Positions 1 through 4,712 of a stretch of DNA of 5,816 bases are shown piece by piece (the first letter of the stretch is position 1; each line of letters begins with the position of its first letter). Both the position numbers and the translations under genes were made by a program. The stretch comes from Rhizobium sp. LCM 4573 (lineage in GTDB: Bacteria > Pseudomonadota > Alphaproteobacteria > Rhizobiales > Rhizobiaceae): positions 330,994 through 336,809 of the forward strand of contig NZ_MDDW01000028.1 of NCBI RefSeq assembly GCF_001854865.1, given 5' to 3'. Under the pieces are notes generated by a model. It worked only from the letters and a program-made list of their open reading frames with translations. It searched no databases and was not told the DNA's origin.

Positions 1-171
1 GGGTTCGCCGGCATAGCGCACCGTGAGGCCGTTTCTGCGGATGGCGTCGAGATGCGCGCCGCGTGCCACTACGGATACCTCGGCCCGGTCGCCGAGCCCG
101 GATGCAATCTTTGCCGCGAATGCGCCACCGAGCGCGCCCGCACCATAGATGCAGATGTTTCGGATCGTCAT
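1..171 (-). CDS. Ketopantoate reductase (PanE/ApbA) family protein, N-terminal 57 residues, partial
   Basis: This is the start of a protein that continues beyond the left edge. The first residues, MTIRNICIYGAGALGG, form a beta strand followed by the dinucleotide-binding glycine loop GAGALGG (residues 10-16). After that come an Ala-rich helix and VSVVARGAHLDAIRRNGL (33-50), the usual second strand and NADPH-phosphate contact region of 2-dehydropantoate 2-reductases. Family members reduce ketopantoate to pantoate with NADPH in pantothenate/CoA synthesis, but Rhizobiales carry several paralogues of unknown substrate, so I give no gene symbol. The ATG is supported by an AGAGGG ribosome binding site seven bases upstream. 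The catalytic Lys and Glu of the family would lie outside the window and cannot be checked. Confidence 0.85.
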   Translation of the reverse strand, partial: MTIRNICIYGAGALGGAFAAKIASGLGDRAEVSVVARGAHLDAIRRNGLTVRYAGEP

Positions 172-196
172 GAATGCCCTCTTCGCCGTTATGCTT

Positions 197-210
197 CTCT
201 AGACTTAGAG
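197..210. repeat. Small inverted repeat upstream of the ketopantoate reductase-like gene
   Basis: CTCTA (197-201) and TAGAG (206-210) are perfect inverted arms around GACT. The symmetry can be extended by ATG (191-193) and CAT (211-213) with three unpaired bases on one side. It sits 26 bases upstream of the minus-strand start at 171, where an operator or promoter-proximal element would lie. There is no T run beside it, so it is not a terminator. It could be chance. Confidence 0.3.
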
Positions 211-256
211 CATGCCGCGTCAGATCGTGCACCGCTTTTGCGATGACGATACGCCG

Positions 257-294
257 AAAAAAGAAGGCTTGATCCTGCGCCGGGTAGCGACAGG
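257..294 (-). terminator. Weak candidate terminator of the 70-residue protein gene
   Basis: Reading the minus strand just after the stop codon of the small gene, CCTGTCGC can pair with GCGCAGG with one bulged base and a six-base loop (287-294 with 274-280). A T-rich stretch, CTTCTTTTTT, follows about ten bases later (257-266). The distance between stem and T run is longer than in a typical intrinsic terminator, so this is only plausible. Confidence 0.3.
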
Positions 295-306
295 CTTTTC
301 ACGAAG

Positions 307-519
307 TCAATGGGGCCGGCTTACGGGGAACAATTCATTGCGGCGCAGCTCGTCGATGGCGGCCACCGCTTCGTCGACCGACCAGCCGGCCTTTACGGCT
401 GCCGAGATCATCTTCATTTCGGCCTCCTCTTCGAGCGCGAAGAAGAGCGGTTCGAGCGCCTCCTGGACGGTGAGGATGTGTTCATCGCGCGGCGCGATGG
501 ACTCATGTGCGGCAGACAT
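307..519 (-). CDS. Small acidic helical protein of unknown function, 70 aa
   Basis: I do not recognise this protein. The chosen ATG has a clear AGGAG ribosome binding site nine bases upstream; the same frame stays open further upstream, but without such a site. The protein begins MSAAHESIAPRDEH and then reads as two helices: an acidic, Leu-rich one (about residues 15-40, with LEPLFFALEEEAEMKM) and a second (about 41-61, AVKAGWSVDEAVAAIDELRR), before a short NELFPVSRPH tail. The second helix resembles small helical adaptor-like folds only in general composition. There is no signal peptide, membrane segment, Cys or metal motif, so it is probably a soluble cytoplasmic protein. It is separated by 135 bases from the reductase-like gene on the same strand, so co-transcription is possible but not shown. 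Confidence 0.65.
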   Translation of the reverse strand: MSAAHESIAPRDEHILTVQEALEPLFFALEEEAEMKMISAAVKAGWSVDEAVAAIDELRRNELFPVSRPH

Positions 520-698
520 GGCGCAATTCTCCTCTCTCTGATCGAATTTCCCACAATAGCCGCCACCGCGAAAAGTTCCGTCTGCGGATGGAAAATTTGC
601 GCGTGCGCCGGCGAAGTAGCGGAGCCGGGGCACTGGCTGCCGCGCTCGCGGCATTGTGAACACCTTTGCCGCGGAACTCTCACCGCGTGGCGGCCGGG

Positions 699-720
699 TT
701 AAGGAAGTCTTTATGGATTC
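699..720. promoter_or_regulatory. Possible CtrA site beside a GANTC (CcrM) methylation site
   Basis: TTAA (699-702), seven bases, then TTTA (710-713) match seven of eight positions of the TTAA-N7-TTAA element bound by the cell-cycle regulator CtrA in alphaproteobacteria. GATTC at 716-720 is a GANTC site, methylated by CcrM in the same group. The pair lies about 145 bases upstream of the outer-membrane protein start and about 180 upstream of the divergent small gene. This is a motif match only, without experimental support. Confidence 0.3.
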
Positions 721-820
721 GTGAAAATTGAAGGATACCTGCGTATCCGGCGAGCGTCGTACCATCCGACGGGCTGGTGGAATGGCCGGTATCGCCGCGC
801 AGTTTGTAACCTGAGTAATT

Positions 821-844
821 GCCTGCGTATCCCCTGACGCAGGC
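821..844 (+). promoter_or_regulatory. Leader hairpin upstream of the outer-membrane protein gene
   Basis: GCCTGCGT (821-828) and ACGCAGGC (837-844) are perfect 8-bp arms around an eight-base loop. The stem ends seven bases before the GGAG ribosome binding site (852-855). There is no T run after it, so it is not a terminator. In the transcript it would form a hairpin close to the ribosome landing site; 5' hairpins of this kind stabilise some outer-membrane protein mRNAs and can be targets of small RNAs. The left arm shares the 11-mer CCTGCGTATCC with 738-748. Confidence 0.5.
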
Positions 845-862
845 GCTGTACGGAGTAAAGCG

Positions 863-1510
863 ATGACCATGAACGTGAAGCCTTTCGCCCTGGCGATGAT
901 AGCCGCAATTTCCACCACGCCCGCTTTGATGACGCAGGCTTCGGCTGCCGATCTGGCACCTTATTCCGATGCGCCTTCCTATAACGAGCCGGCTTCGGCT
1001 TCCGGTGGCTGGACGGGTCCCTATGTCGGTCTTCACGCGGGCATGGGCTCGGACAAGATGAGCCCTTTCTCCGGTGACAAGGAATTCATGGGCGGCATCC
1101 AGGGCGGATACAATGCCGAAATGGGCGGCGCCGTCGTCGGCGGCGAGCTGGAGCTGTCGCATATGGGTGATACCGAAGTCGACGTGCGCGGCGGCGAGCT
1201 GAAGGAGCGCTATCGCGTGGCGGCAAAGGGCAAGGTAGGCGCGCCGCTCGGCGATACGCTTCTCTACGGCACCGCCGGTGTAGCGATGACGAGCCTGCGC
1301 GATACCGACAGCGCCAAAGGTCCCGATGGCTGGAAGCCCGGCTGGCTGCTCGGTGCCGGCATCGAGCAGAACATCAATTCGAACCTCTCCGCAAAGGTCG
1401 AATACAACTATGTTCGCACCAACGACGTCCGCAGCTTCGACGGCGTCCGGACGTCCAAGAGCGATGTCGGCGACCACACCATCAAGGCTGGTGTGAACTA
1501 TAAGTTCTAG
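863..1510 (+). CDS. Omp25/RopB-like outer-membrane beta-barrel protein, 215 aa
   Basis: A secreted precursor. Residues 1-28 are a signal peptide with a hydrophobic stretch ([16 protein letters not shown]) and a cleavage site after ASA (26-28). The mature part starts ADLAPY, has a short linker, then [12 protein letters not shown] (49-60), the usual first strand of the small outer-membrane barrel family. Alternating strands and Gly-rich turns follow ([73 protein letters not shown]). The last residue is Phe in YKF, the terminal aromatic signature read by the BAM assembly machinery. Length is typical of Brucella Omp25 and rhizobial RopB, and an eight-stranded barrel is likely. Its probable role is structural, an abundant envelope protein; pore activity cannot be judged. 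The start has GGAG seven bases upstream. It is followed by its own strong terminator. Confidence 0.92.
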   Translation: MTMNVKPFALAMIAAISTTPALMTQASAADLAPYSDAPSYNEPASASGGWTGPYVGLHAGMGSDKMSPFSGDKEFMGGIQGGYNAEMGGAVVGGELELSHMGDTEVDVRGGELKERYRVAAKGKVGAPLGDTLLYGTAGVAMTSLRDTDSAKGPDGWKPGWLLGAGIEQNINSNLSAKVEYNYVRTNDVRSFDGVRTSKSDVGDHTIKAGVNYKF

Positions 1511-1544
1511 TTTTTCCGGGTCCATGCGGACCAAGGGTGAATGG

Positions 1545-1581
1545 CAGCGCCGCGCATCTTGAGAGATGCGCGGCGCTGTTT
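1545..1581 (+). terminator. Intrinsic terminator of the outer-membrane protein gene
   Basis: CAGCGCCGCGCATCT (1545-1559) and its perfect reverse complement (1564-1578) form a 15-bp GC-rich stem with a four-base TGAG loop, followed directly by TTT. The T run is short, but the stem is very strong and starts 35 bases after the stop codon. A smaller perfect hairpin, GGTCC/GGACC (1519-1532), precedes it. The element separates the outer-membrane protein transcript from ftsZ2. Confidence 0.75.
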
Positions 1582-1586
1582 GCGTA

Positions 1587-1646
1587 TGGGCGGCGATGCC
1601 CACGCCAGCAGAGCATCGGCCGCTCCGGCCATGGGGGCTTCGCCCC
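1587..1646 (+). repeat. Two small hairpins in the ftsZ2 upstream region
   Basis: TGGGC (1587-1591) pairs with GCCCA (1598-1602), extendable by GCG/CGC past a two-base bulge. GGGGC (1634-1638) pairs with GCCCC (1642-1646) around TTC. Neither has a T run. They may be part of a folded leader if transcription of ftsZ2 starts upstream, or they may be by-products of GC-rich sequence. No convincing promoter for ftsZ2 was found between 1582 and 1722. Confidence 0.35.
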
Positions 1647-1734
1647 GGCTCTGCCTTGTTGTACGCCTAACCTAATGCCTGATTCGCTGTCCTCACCGGG
1701 GCGGGGCAGATACGAGACTTTGAAGGAGAGAGCA

Positions 1735-2754
1735 ATGACGGACGCCAAGAGCGGTATTACCGGACTACGGCCGCATATTACGGTAATCGGCGTCGGCGGC
1801 GGGGGCGGCAACGCGGTCAACAATATGATTGCGGAAAATCTGCAGGGTGTGGAATTCATCGCGGCAAATACCGACTCCCAGGTGCTCGCTACTTCCAAGG
1901 CGTCGCGCCGCATCCAGCTTGGTGCAAACGTAACCGAGGGGCTTGGCGCAGGCTCGCTGCCGGATGTCGGCCGCGCCGCTGCCGAGGAGTCGATCGACGA
2001 GATCATGGACCACCTGAGCGGTTCGCATATGTGCTTCGTGACCGCCGGCATGGGCGGAGGAACGGGGACGGGGGCCGCATCGGTGATCGCGCATGCGGCG
2101 CGTTCGGCCGGCATCCTGACGGTGGGTGTGGTCACCAAGCCTTTCACCTTCGAAGGCAACCGCCGCATGAGAACGGCCGAAGCGGGTATTGAGGCGCTTC
2201 GTCAGGCTGCCGACACCGTGATCGTCATCCCCAACCAGAACCTCTTCCGCATTGCCGATGCGAAAACAACTTTCGCCGATGCCTTCATGACGGCCGATAG
2301 GGTGCTTTATTCCGGCGTCGGCTGCATCACCGATCTCATCGTCAAGGAAGGCCTGATCAACCTCGATTTTGCCGACGTGAAGTCGGTCATGCGGGGCATG
2401 GGGCGCGCGATGATGGGCACGGGCGAAGCCGGCGGCGAGGGCCGGGCGATAAAGGCGGCCGAGGCGGCAATCGCAAACCCGCTTCTTGATGATGTCTCTA
2501 TGAAGGGCGCCAAGGGCGTACTGATTTCGATCTCGGGTGGTTCGGACATGACGCTCTTTGAAGTGGATGAGGCGGCAAGCCGCATCCGCGACCAAGTGCA
2601 GGACTATGCCGATATCGTGGTGGGGGCGATCTTCGACCGCAACCTCGATGGCAGGTTCCGCGTCTCTGTCGTGGCGACCGGCCTGGAAGGCGACGGACTA
2701 TCCGCTGCGGTTTCCGGCGCCGCCGAGCAGATCGAGACCCGCACGCTGCAGTAA
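1735..2754 (+). CDS. ftsZ2: Short second FtsZ (FtsZ2 type), tubulin-like GTPase without C-terminal linker or tail, 339 aa
   Basis: A cytoplasmic tubulin homologue that binds GTP and polymerises at the division site. The nucleotide domain begins [17 protein letters not shown] (15-31) and carries the tubulin signature GGGTGTG (107-113) and [12 protein letters not shown] (134-145). The T7 loop NLDFADVK (209-216) keeps both catalytic aspartates (D211, D214), so GTP hydrolysis across the subunit interface should be possible. [16 protein letters not shown] and NPLL follow, and the globular fold ends at SVVATGL (311-317). Only 22 residues remain, with no disordered linker and none of the conserved C-terminal peptide that binds FtsA and other partners. 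E. coli FtsZ has 383 residues and the main rhizobial FtsZ about 590. This matches the truncated FtsZ2 of Sinorhizobium and similar Agrobacterium copies. The ATG has AAGGAG six bases upstream; an upstream in-frame ATG at 1537 overlaps the terminator and is not used. Confidence 0.95.
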   Translation: MTDAKSGITGLRPHITVIGVGGGGGNAVNNMIAENLQGVEFIAANTDSQVLATSKASRRIQLGANVTEGLGAGSLPDVGRAAAEESIDEIMDHLSGSHMCFVTAGMGGGTGTGAASVIAHAARSAGILTVGVVTKPFTFEGNRRMRTAEAGIEALRQAADTVIVIPNQNLFRIADAKTTFADAFMTADRVLYSGVGCITDLIVKEGLINLDFADVKSVMRGMGRAMMGTGEAGGEGRAIKAAEAAIANPLLDDVSMKGAKGVLISISGGSDMTLFEVDEAASRIRDQVQDYADIVVGAIFDRNLDGRFRVSVVATGLEGDGLSAAVSGAAEQIETRTLQ

Positions 2755-2756
2755 CG

Positions 2757-2770
2757 TCACCGGGTGGTGA
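2757..2770 (+). repeat. Small hairpin just after ftsZ2
   Basis: TCACC (2757-2761) and GGTGA (2766-2770) form a 5-bp stem with a four-base loop, followed by TTT. It begins two bases after the stop codon. It could be a weak first terminator or a stabilising 3' hairpin ahead of the stronger element downstream. Confidence 0.35.
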
Positions 2771-2795
2771 TTTCCGGTTTCGAATAGGCGAAATT

Positions 2796-2827
2796 GAGAA
2801 GGGGCTTGGTATCAGGCCTCTTTTCTT
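2796..2827 (+). terminator. Intrinsic terminator of ftsZ2
   Basis: GAGAAGGGGCT (2796-2806) can pair over 11 bp with GGCCTCTTTTC (2815-2825), using three G-U pairs, around an eight-base loop. The lower part is A/U-rich and runs into a TTTTCTT tract (2821-2827). The G-U pairs become A-C mismatches on the other strand, so the element works best for plus-strand transcripts. The permease gene arriving on the minus strand has no equally clear terminator here. Confidence 0.65.
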
Positions 2828-2860
2828 GGAATTCCACCCCTGAGGGCTGCTGAGCTCACG

Positions 2861-4015
2861 TCATCCTGTCGGTCGCATCCTCCTTCCTCGCCGCGTCGCG
2901 TTCAGAGCGAAAACGACGGCGAGCCCGACAAGAATGCACCCCGCCCAGGGGAGCGCCTGCAAGGAAGCGCACTCCAGGACCAGGCCTCCGGCAGCGGTCC
3001 CGAGCGCCACTCCGATATGCATGGCGGAAAGGTTGAGGCCGATGCCGGCCTCAACGGTTGCGGGATCGGCGGATATCAGGAAACTCTGCACGACGGGCGA
3101 TATCATCCAGCTGATGCACGCCCAGACCGCCATGACGGCGATGAAGGCCGCCGGCGTGTCCGAAAACAGCGGAATGGCCCCGAGGGCCAGCAGGTAGAAA
3201 AACGGCGTCACGATGATTGCCATGCGCGGCGTGAGCCTGTCCGCGAGCCATCCTCCGCAATATCCGCCACTCACGCCTGCTGCGCCGAAGGCTATGAAAG
3301 CCAGCACGACATGCGGGCCTGCAATGCCGACTGTCTCGGTCAGATACGGCGCGAGATAGGCGAAAAGAACGAAGTGGCCACCGATCATCAGAATGGATAC
3401 CACTTGCGCTGACAAGAGCCGGTAAGACTTCAGATGCGACTTGTAATCGGGGCCGCTTTGCAGGCGCTGCCCCATTTTCGGCAGGAAGGATTGGGCGAGC
3501 AACAGGACGATGAGCGCGGCAGATGCCAGGGCGAGAAAGACAGCACGCCAGCCGAACCATTCGTTGATCAGCATCCCCGCCGGAACACCCAGCACCATCG
3601 ACCCGCTGATGCCCATGAAGATGATGCCGATCGCGCGCCCTCTCATGCCGCTGTCGACCAGTTCCGTGGCCAGCATCGTGGCGATCAGGCAAACCACGGC
3701 GCTGGCGGCGGCCATGCCGATGCGAGCGATAAACAGAACGGAGTAGCTGGGGCTGATGCCGGCAACGACGTTGCTGAATGCGAAGACCGCAAGCGCCGAA
3801 AGCATGATGCTCTTGCGTTCGAAGCGTATCGTCAGGCCAAGGGCCAAGGGTGCGGTCGGTGCGAAGGTGATCGAGAAAACCGAGGTAAGCTGTCCGGCAA
3901 TCCCCACCGAGACGCCGAGGCTCGGTGCAATGGTCGGCAGGATGCCGACGATGATATTCTCCGCCGTGCCTGTGGCGAATGTCGCGAGCGCGAGAAGAAA
4001 TAGCCGAAAATACAT
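2861..4015 (-). CDS. Major facilitator superfamily efflux permease, AraJ-like (DHA1 type), 384 aa
   Basis: An inner-membrane transporter with about twelve hydrophobic segments, probably a proton-driven exporter of a small molecule. The opening RLFLLALATFATGTAENIIVGILPTIAPSLGVSVGIAGQL (4-43) is the classic first helix and loop of the AraJ/sugar-efflux/chloramphenicol-resistance group. The loop after helix 2 is a degenerate motif A (LGLTIRFERKSIML, 59-72), as is common in this group. Helix 5 carries the motif C-like GSMVLGVPAG (138-147), typical of antiporters, followed by GWRAVFLALA. A central cytoplasmic loop lies near 180-200, and GGWLADRLTPRM (254-265) repeats motif A in the second half. 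The tail ATRRGRRMRPTG is basic and cytoplasmic. The substrate cannot be told. The ATG has AAGGGA seven bases upstream, inside a predicted hairpin. The gene follows the DUF305 gene after 146 bases. Confidence 0.92.
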   Translation of the reverse strand: MYFRLFLLALATFATGTAENIIVGILPTIAPSLGVSVGIAGQLTSVFSITFAPTAPLALGLTIRFERKSIMLSALAVFAFSNVVAGISPSYSVLFIARIGMAAASAVVCLIATMLATELVDSGMRGRAIGIIFMGISGSMVLGVPAGMLINEWFGWRAVFLALASAALIVLLLAQSFLPKMGQRLQSGPDYKSHLKSYRLLSAQVVSILMIGGHFVLFAYLAPYLTETVGIAGPHVVLAFIAFGAAGVSGGYCGGWLADRLTPRMAIIVTPFFYLLALGAIPLFSDTPAAFIAVMAVWACISWMISPVVQSFLISADPATVEAGIGLNLSAMHIGVALGTAAGGLVLECASLQALPWAGCILVGLAVVFALNATRRGRRMRPTG

Positions 4016-4018
4016 TTG

Positions 4019-4053
4019 CCGTTCCCTTCATGGCTATGCCATGCGGGAAGCGG
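4019..4053 (-). promoter_or_regulatory. Hairpin covering the ribosome binding site of the permease gene
   Basis: In the minus-strand transcript, CCG, TTCCC and CATGGC pair in turn with GCCATG, GGGAA and CGG: 14 base pairs interrupted by one bulged base and a small interior loop, closed by an ATA loop (window positions 4051-4053, 4045-4049, 4038-4043 with 4029-4034, 4022-4026, 4019-4021). The GGGAA arm is the ribosome binding site of the permease, and the stem ends three bases before the start codon. The shape fits control of translation by melting or by binding of a ligand, protein or small RNA; the cue is unknown. Confidence 0.5.
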
Positions 4054-4057
4054 TAAT

Positions 4058-4084
4058 CCCGGCACGGCATATTGCGGAGCCGGG
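4058..4084. repeat. Inverted repeat in the gap upstream of the permease gene
   Basis: CCCGGC (4058-4063) and GCCGGG (4079-4084) are perfect arms around 15 bases. It lies next to the hairpin over the ribosome binding site and could be an operator or a second leader stem. A further small dyad, CGGTT/AACCG, sits at 4130-4141, just after the DUF305 gene ends. None has the T run of a terminator on the minus strand. Confidence 0.35.
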
Positions 4085-4161
4085 TTTCGAGGCAGTGCTT
4101 CGGTTATCCCTGATGCCGTCTCATAACATCGGTTTGAACCGGTGACTACGGTCTATTCGGG

Positions 4162-4650
4162 TTAGCCACGTTCTTCCAGACGGGCCTGAATTTGGTTCAT
4201 CTGCTGGATCTCCTCGCGCTGGGCACGCGAGATTTCGGAGCAGAGCGTCACCAGTTCCGGGTCCGTCAATCCCGCTTCCCTGCACATGAGGATGGCGCCC
4301 GAGTGATGCGGGATCATCGAGGCGATAAACTGCCGGTCGCCCACCAGTGCCTGGGTGCGGGTGCCCCACAATGCGGCCAGGAACAGGATTGCAAGGCCGA
4401 TATGGATGGCGGCGTTCAGCCTTCCGTTGCCGTACATGCCCCTCATCGTCGCGAGCATGATGATGCCCATCGGCGCCACCATCGTCAGAGCCATGTAGAG
4501 CATGTTGATGTTGTTTCGAAAATCGCCCCATCCGTCGATCATGGAGAACATCACCAGGTACATGACGACGAAGCTGAGGATCATGTTGACGGCGAACATG
4601 GCATACGGATGCCCGCTCATGTTTTTGTTTGCATCATGGCGATCGCGCAT
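4162..4650 (-). CDS. Membrane-anchored DUF305 protein, three transmembrane helices, 162 aa
   Basis: Residues 18-38, 49-69 and 78-97 are hydrophobic helices. A soluble C-terminal domain (about 103-155) matches DUF305: GDRQFIASMIPHHSGAILMC (104-123) has the hallmark M-I-P-H-H motif with H115 and H116, and SEISRAQREEIQQM (138-151) is the conserved closing helix with Q144, E147 and M151. With three helices and a probably cytoplasmic N-terminus, this domain would face the periplasm. DUF305 is a ferritin-like helical bundle; some members bind copper, but the role of this three-helix rhizobial type is not established. The helices are rich in Met (17 Met overall). The start is well fixed by AGGAGG six bases upstream; the frame stays open upstream but there overlaps the regulator gene. 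It lies 62 bases after that gene and may share its transcript. Confidence 0.9.
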   Translation of the reverse strand: MRDRHDANKNMSGHPYAMFAVNMILSFVVMYLVMFSMIDGWGDFRNNINMLYMALTMVAPMGIIMLATMRGMYGNGRLNAAIHIGLAILFLAALWGTRTQALVGDRQFIASMIPHHSGAILMCREAGLTDPELVTLCSEISRAQREEIQQMNQIQARLEERG

Positions 4651-4693
4651 AGCCAACCTCCTGGAAGGGATATGCCGCCTAAACTTTCCATGT

Positions 4694-4709
4694 TTCGGTC
4701 TGTTCCGAA
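4694..4709. repeat. Small inverted repeat between the GlxA-type regulator and the DUF305 gene
   Basis: TTCGG (4694-4698) and CCGAA (4705-4709) are perfect arms around a six-base loop, beginning three bases after the regulator stop codon on the minus strand. No T run follows, so it is unlikely to stop transcription completely. It may be a 3'-stabilising or processing hairpin inside a shared transcript. Confidence 0.35.
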
Positions 4710-4712
4710 TAC

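Larger units (their letters stand above)
520..862. other. Divergent intergenic region between the 70-aa protein gene and the outer-membrane protein gene
   Basis: These 343 bases contain no gene I can support; open frames across them lack ribosome binding sites and are continuations or antisense shadows. The region must hold promoters for both flanking genes, but I see no convincing -35/-10 pair in either direction. What can be seen: a GC hairpin with 7-base arms (TGCCGCG at 638-644, CGCGGCA at 647-653), a CtrA-like motif next to a GANTC site (699-720), a dyad GGATAC/GTATCC at 733-748, a repeated 11-mer (738-748 and 822-832), and a hairpin at 821-844 next to the ribosome binding site of the downstream gene. 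Confidence 0.6.

Noticed and set aside
638..653. GC hairpin TGCCGCG/CGCGGCA as a terminator or small RNA end
   Set aside because: There is no T run on either strand, and no upstream gene needs a terminator in this divergent gap.
310..702. Plus-strand open frame of 130 codons opposite the 70-aa protein
   Set aside because: No ribosome binding site, and its translation shows no recognisable domain. The minus-strand gene has the better start signal.
680..1603. Long open frame on the minus strand opposite the outer-membrane protein gene (307 codons)
   Set aside because: It has no convincing ribosome binding site, its translation resembles no family, and it spans the terminator and leader of the opposite gene. 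Long antisense frames are expected in GC-rich coding DNA.
1537..1734. N-terminal extension of FtsZ from an ATG at 1537
   Set aside because: It would translate the terminator stem, has no homology to FtsZ N-termini, and the ATG at 1735 has AAGGAG at ideal spacing.
1765..2595. Minus-strand open frame opposite ftsZ2 (276 codons)
   Set aside because: Composition is His/Arg/Asp-rich in the manner of a reverse-frame shadow, and ftsZ2 on the other strand is certain.
3051..4070. Minus-strand frame of 339 codons overlapping the permease in another frame
   Set aside because: Arg/His-rich nonsense composition with no hydrophobic helices; the permease frame has the correct motifs and ribosome binding site.
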